Shown in pieces: positions 60,574-64,000 of a stretch of DNA of 64,000 nucleotides (positions within the stretch are counted from its first letter, which is position 1; the number at the start of each line of letters is the position of its first letter). The notes beneath the pieces were generated by a model. It saw nothing but the letters and a program-made list of their open reading frames with translations. It was not told the origin of the DNA and searched no databases. Origin of the DNA: Winogradskyella psychrotolerans. GTDB lineage: Bacteria; Bacteroidota; Bacteroidia; Flavobacteriales; Flavobacteriaceae. The stretch is from NCBI RefSeq assembly GCF_018860545.1, contig NZ_JAHKPN010000026.1, positions 62,001 through 126,000 of the forward strand, given 5' to 3'. The position numbers and the translations under genes are program-made.

Positions 60574-63432
60574 TTATTCGTCCTTAATCTTATTTAACTC
60601 CGTATTGTCAGCATTCAACAACACAGCATCTCCAAATCCTAAGGCCTTCAATTTATCTAATTGTGTTTCAGCATCACCAACAATTACATAAATCATTTGA
60701 TGAGGTTTTATATATTTTTCAGCTAGTGCTTTAATGGCGTCTACGCTTAAATCCTTTACAACTTTTTGGCGTTGTTTGGCATAATCGTCTGCATAACCAT
60801 AATTACTAATGTTACTCAACATGTTTAATTTAGAACCTAAGGTTTCAAACGCTCGAGCACTACTTTTTAAAGTGAATCCTTTTGTGATTTCTAAGTCACT
60901 TTCATTATAATTTGTGCCGTAATTTTCTAGAATTTCTTTTACTAAAGCCGTAGACTCATAGGTAACATTCGTGCGAACAGAACTGCTAATTGAGAATTCA
61001 CCTGCATTAGAGTCACCATCAAATCTAGAACGAATTCCATAGGTATAGCCTTTGGCTTCACGTAATTCTTGGGTTAATTGCGAAGCAAAACTACCACCTC
61101 CTAATCTGTAATTCATTACGGTAGCTGCATAATAATCAGCATCGGTAGCTTTTAACGACGGATGTCCAAATGTGATAACGGATTGTTTTGCACCTGGTAC
61201 ATCATAAAAATAAACTTTTGAGGTTTCTGGTGTTATTGCTTGTGGTACTTCTGGTATTTCAACTGGTTTAGATGCCCAAGTTGTATTTATAGTTTCTAAA
61301 GCGGTTATAACTTGGTTTTCTGAAATGGAACCTACAACGTGTACATTCGTCAGTTTTGGTGTTAATTTAGTCGCATAGAAATCTTGTAAATCTGAAATCG
61401 TGATTGCATTTACTGAAGCCTCCGTACCATTATTGTCGTACGCTAAAATGTTATTTTCACCATATATTAATTTTGAAAATTCGTTATCAGCAATGCTGTT
61501 TGGGTTTGCTTTTTGACGTTGAATTCTACTTATAGTGCTTTGCTTTAATAAGTTGAATTCGTCTTCATCCCAACGTGGTTCTAAAAGGATTTCAGTGACT
61601 AAAGCCATAGTGTCATCAAAGTGTTTGGCTAGGGTAGTTCCTGAAATCGTAACACTATTATCAGTCGCATAACTGTAAATTTGAGCCCCTAAACTTTCAA
61701 TTGCATTTTCTAAGGCTTCTGGTGTTTTGTTTTTAGTGCCTTTGGTCATTAAATTAGCCATAAGATTTGACACTCCAACGTTATCAATATCTTCTAAAAG
61801 TAAACCTCCTTTTATTTCTATTTCAAACTCTACTAAGGGAACCTCTGTATTTTCAATACCTAACACTTTAATACCAGAATCTAAGTCGCGTTTCCATACT
61901 GTAGGAATTACCAAATCTGGACTTTTACCATATGCTGGTTCTACAGATCTATCAAAACTACTTGGTGTTTTTTCGTATTCTGCTGCAAGACTAGCATCAA
62001 ACGTATCTTCTGCTCCTTCTATAATTTCCTCTTCCACAACCGTCGCTAATTGGGAATCCTCTAATATTAAATCTGTTTGACCTTTTGGGACAAAGCTAGT
62101 CGCAATAAAATTCTGATCTTTAATATAAGTATTGTAAACGCGCATCACATCTTCAGGAGTTACCGCCAAAATATTTTTCACATCTTGATTTATAAATCCA
62201 GGATCTCCTGCAAAAATTTCATATTGTGCCAACTGAAAGCCTTTGCCTAAAACACTAGATAATCCGCTGTAAAACTCTGTTTCTTGTCCGGCTTTAATTC
62301 GATTTAGATCGGTTTCGGAAATACCATTCAATTCAAATTCTTTAAAGCCTTCATTGATACCATTAGCTACGGTGTTTAAATTGGTTTGGTCGAATGCTGT
62401 AATATTAAGCATTAATTGTCCGGCAATTTCAGAAGAATATTGATACATTCTAACATTGCTTGTCAATTGTTGATTTTCAACCAAAACTTTATATAATGGT
62501 GCTTTTTTACCTTCAGTTAAATATTGCGATAATACGGTTAGTGCATAGGTGTCTGGATGATATTCATATACCGTTGGCCAAGTCATTGTTAATCTAGGAG
62601 CTCGCGCAAAATTATCTTCGTAAAACAAGCGTTTAGACCATTTTAAAGTCACAGGTTGCTTTTCCATAGCAGGAATAGCTTCTCCTTTTGGAATTTCATC
62701 AAAATACTTTTTTACCCAGGCTTTGGTTTGCGTGACATCAATATCTCCAGCAATGGTTAAGGTGACGTTATTTGGCACATACCAACGTTTGTAAAACTCT
62801 TTAACATCATCTAATGTCGCATTTTGTAAATCCTCTAAAGATCCGATAACTTCCCAGCTGTAGGGATGACCTTCAGGGTATAAATTGCTATTAATTACAC
62901 CTGCATTAAAACCATAAGGTTGGTTGTCTACACGCTGACGTTTTTCATTTTTAACCACTTGTTTTTCTTTTGCCAGAACAGGTTCTGTAACTGTATTTAT
63001 AAAATAACCGAGTTTGTCGGCTTCGGCCCAAATCATTTTTTCTAAAGCATCTTTTGGTACGGTTTGAAAGTAATTGGTACGATCACGACTTGTAGAACCA
63101 TTAGCACCAGAACCGCCAATACGTGCGCTCATTTGGTCTAAGCCACCTTTTCCAAGGTTTTCAGATTCTAAGAATAGAAGGTGCTCAAATAAATGTGCAA
63201 ATCCTGTTCTTCCTTCTTTTTCTCTTGCGGAACCCACATGAGCAGTTAAAGCTACAGCAGCAACAGGGTCAGATTTATCGACATGAAGAATAACTTGTAA
63301 GCCGTTATCTAAAGTAAATTTTTCGAACGCTACTTTAAATTCAGGTTCCGTTGCTTTGATCTCGTTTTGTTTGCAAGACCATATTGTAAAAAGCACTAAT
63401 AAGGCTAGAAATATTGATTTGATGTATTTCAT
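60574..63432 (-). CDS. M16 family zinc metallopeptidase lipoprotein (two-module)
   Basis: The 952-residue protein has a lipobox (VLFTIWSC, Cys20) and an N-terminal M16 catalytic module with the inverted zinc motif HxxEH (His80, Glu83, His84 in HLFEHLLFLES) and the downstream Glu at about 157 in IWAEADKLGYF. A second, inactive M16 module follows (about 520-940). It is a pitrilysin-type peptidase on the periplasmic or outer-membrane face, probably cleaving short or misfolded peptides. The length is normal for the fused two-module form. Confidence 0.94.
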   Translation of the reverse strand: MKYIKSIFLALLVLFTIWSCKQNEIKATEPEFKVAFEKFTLDNGLQVILHVDKSDPVAAVALTAHVGSAREKEGRTGFAHLFEHLLFLESENLGKGGLDQMSARIGGSGANGSTSRDRTNYFQTVPKDALEKMIWAEADKLGYFINTVTEPVLAKEKQVVKNEKRQRVDNQPYGFNAGVINSNLYPEGHPYSWEVIGSLEDLQNATLDDVKEFYKRWYVPNNVTLTIAGDIDVTQTKAWVKKYFDEIPKGEAIPAMEKQPVTLKWSKRLFYEDNFARAPRLTMTWPTVYEYHPDTYALTVLSQYLTEGKKAPLYKVLVENQQLTSNVRMYQYSSEIAGQLMLNITAFDQTNLNTVANGINEGFKEFELNGISETDLNRIKAGQETEFYSGLSSVLGKGFQLAQYEIFAGDPGFINQDVKNILAVTPEDVMRVYNTYIKDQNFIATSFVPKGQTDLILEDSQLATVVEEEIIEGAEDTFDASLAAEYEKTPSSFDRSVEPAYGKSPDLVIPTVWKRDLDSGIKVLGIENTEVPLVEFEIEIKGGLLLEDIDNVGVSNLMANLMTKGTKNKTPEALENAIESLGAQIYSYATDNSVTISGTTLAKHFDDTMALVTEILLEPRWDEDEFNLLKQSTISRIQRQKANPNSIADNEFSKLIYGENNILAYDNNGTEASVNAITISDLQDFYATKLTPKLTNVHVVGSISENQVITALETINTTWASKPVEIPEVPQAITPETSKVYFYDVPGAKQSVITFGHPSLKATDADYYAATVMNYRLGGGSFASQLTQELREAKGYTYGIRSRFDGDSNAGEFSISSSVRTNVTYESTALVKEILENYGTNYNESDLEITKGFTLKSSARAFETLGSKLNMLSNISNYGYADDYAKQRQKVVKDLSVDAIKALAEKYIKPHQMIYVIVGDAETQLDKLKALGFGDAVLLNADNTELNKIKDE

Positions 63433-63523
63433 AATTAAGTATTTGAGTGATAATGTATATATGATCTGTTGGCTTCAACCGAAGCTTAATCTTGTTAAAT
63501 TTTAGTTTTAGCAATAGTTTGAA

Positions 63524-64000
63524 TTATAATTCATAAGCGTTGTTGTTCACCATAAATATTGAATTGACAAAAAACAATTTACCGTTTTCCCAAAAGCTTC
63601 TAAAAAGAGGATTGTCGACCATATAAATAAAACTACCATTTCCCATGGTTTCTTCGCCAAAAACTAAAGTCTGGTCTAAGTTTTTTACGGCATTTTGGCC
63701 AGCAAAACCAGAATAGACTTTGGTGTCATTTAAGTAAGCTACATTATAGCCACTATCTAATAAGTTGTATGCAGAACTGCCTAACTTCAATGTAAAATAG
63801 TTGTCTTCATAACCAAAAGCCATTGGATGTGTGTTATCTACTTTGGCATTAAAAATAGCTCCAGTAATTAAATTATTACTGTATTCGCGTTCGCGATCGG
63901 CATAAGGAGTGAGGTTATCTTTTTGGTCATCATCATCTTCAGAATCTTTATAGCTTAAACTAAAGCCATCTTTCCCTGCAAAACTTCTTAATGCTCCATC
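63524..64000 (-). CDS. C-terminal part of a probable M14 zinc carboxypeptidase (truncated by window edge)
   Basis: The frame is open from the stop at 63524 to the window edge (159 codons), so the ATG at 63823 is internal and the gene starts beyond 64000. The visible part (DGALRSFAGKGDFSLSY, then HPMAFGYEDNYFTLKLGS, and VYSGFAGQNAVKNLDQTLVFG before MVDNPLFRSFWENGKLFFVN) resembles the C-terminal, GATase-like region of large flavobacterial M14 carboxypeptidases. That match is from memory and was not searched. It is 91 nt upstream of the M16 gene on the same strand, a second secreted peptidase. Confidence 0.6.
   Translation of the reverse strand, partial: DGALRSFAGKDGFSLSYKDSEDDDDQKDNLTPYADREREYSNNLITGAIFNAKVDNTHPMAFGYEDNYFTLKLGSSAYNLLDSGYNVAYLNDTKVYSGFAGQNAVKNLDQTLVFGEETMGNGSFIYMVDNPLFRSFWENGKLFFVNSIFMVNNNAYEL

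Noticed and set aside
1..64000. Prophage, integrative element, defence island or tRNA attachment site
   Set aside because: No integrase, transposase, phage structural gene, toxin-antitoxin pair, restriction gene or tRNA was seen on either strand.

Overview
The window comes from the chromosome of an AT-rich member of the phylum Bacteroidota, most likely a marine Flavobacteriaceae; the genus cannot be fixed from the sequence. The evidence is the set of lineage-typical genes: type IX secretion (T9SS) sorting domains of type A and type B, two TonB-dependent outer-membrane receptors with CarboxypepD_reg-like N-termini, an FG-GAP/ASPIC lipoprotein paired with a vanadium-haloperoxidase-like lipoprotein, the ribosomal cluster rpmB-rpmG-DUF4295 followed by ftsY, and promoters of the Bacteroidota form TTTG-N19/20-TAnnTTTG. 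No rRNA, tRNA, CRISPR array, prophage, transposase or plasmid function was seen.

Layout. 1-4.4 kb: a truncated secreted protein, a polytopic membrane protein, and an ECF sigma / membrane anti-sigma / two secreted-protein operon. 4.5-12.2 kb: minus-strand housekeeping genes (DEAD-box helicase, rlmF, a META-domain lipoprotein, pyruvate carboxylase, a MOSC protein). 12.4-16.2 kb: a 1273-residue beta-helix T9SS cargo with a 150-residue higher-order repeat. 16.3-21.4 kb: serine hydrolase, Crp/Fnr regulator, transglutaminase-like protein and a membrane protein with an N-terminal cysteine motif. 21.6-26.7 kb: htpG, a KAS III enzyme and a secreted amidohydrolase with two small envelope proteins. 27-36.1 kb: TonB receptor, CoA-binding protein, the haloperoxidase-like/FG-GAP pair and a sodium:solute symporter. 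36.3-39.7 kb: recR, a GT2 glycosyltransferase, a 2-oxo-acid dehydrogenase E2 and a 50-residue membrane protein. 39.8-45.3 kb: hybrid histidine kinase, then exonuclease, FAH-family, orphan HPt and cinA genes. 45.4-53.1 kb: rpmB, rpmG, DUF4295, ftsY, a T9SS type B protein, two tandem serine hydrolases and rimO. 53.1-59.7 kb: aldo/keto reductase, TonB receptor and VOC protein, then a probable zinc cluster (folE, merC-like, COG0523 GTPase) divergent from a Fur-family regulator. 59.9-64 kb: peroxiredoxin-like protein, M16 protease and the C-terminal part of a probable M14 carboxypeptidase.

The best candidate for a coordinated system is the zinc cluster at 56.9-59.7 kb. A COG0523 GTPase with a CxCC motif, a MerC-family membrane protein and a zinc-dependent GTP cyclohydrolase I lie in one apparent operon. 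They diverge from a Fur/Zur-type repressor across a 158-bp region holding two copies of a 15-bp palindrome, one of them inside the regulator's own promoter spacer. The second notable signal is a dispersed palindromic element found three times, each time 10-26 nt upstream of a start codon and in the same orientation relative to the gene. The rest is largely ordinary flavobacterial core and accessory content, with points of interest listed separately.
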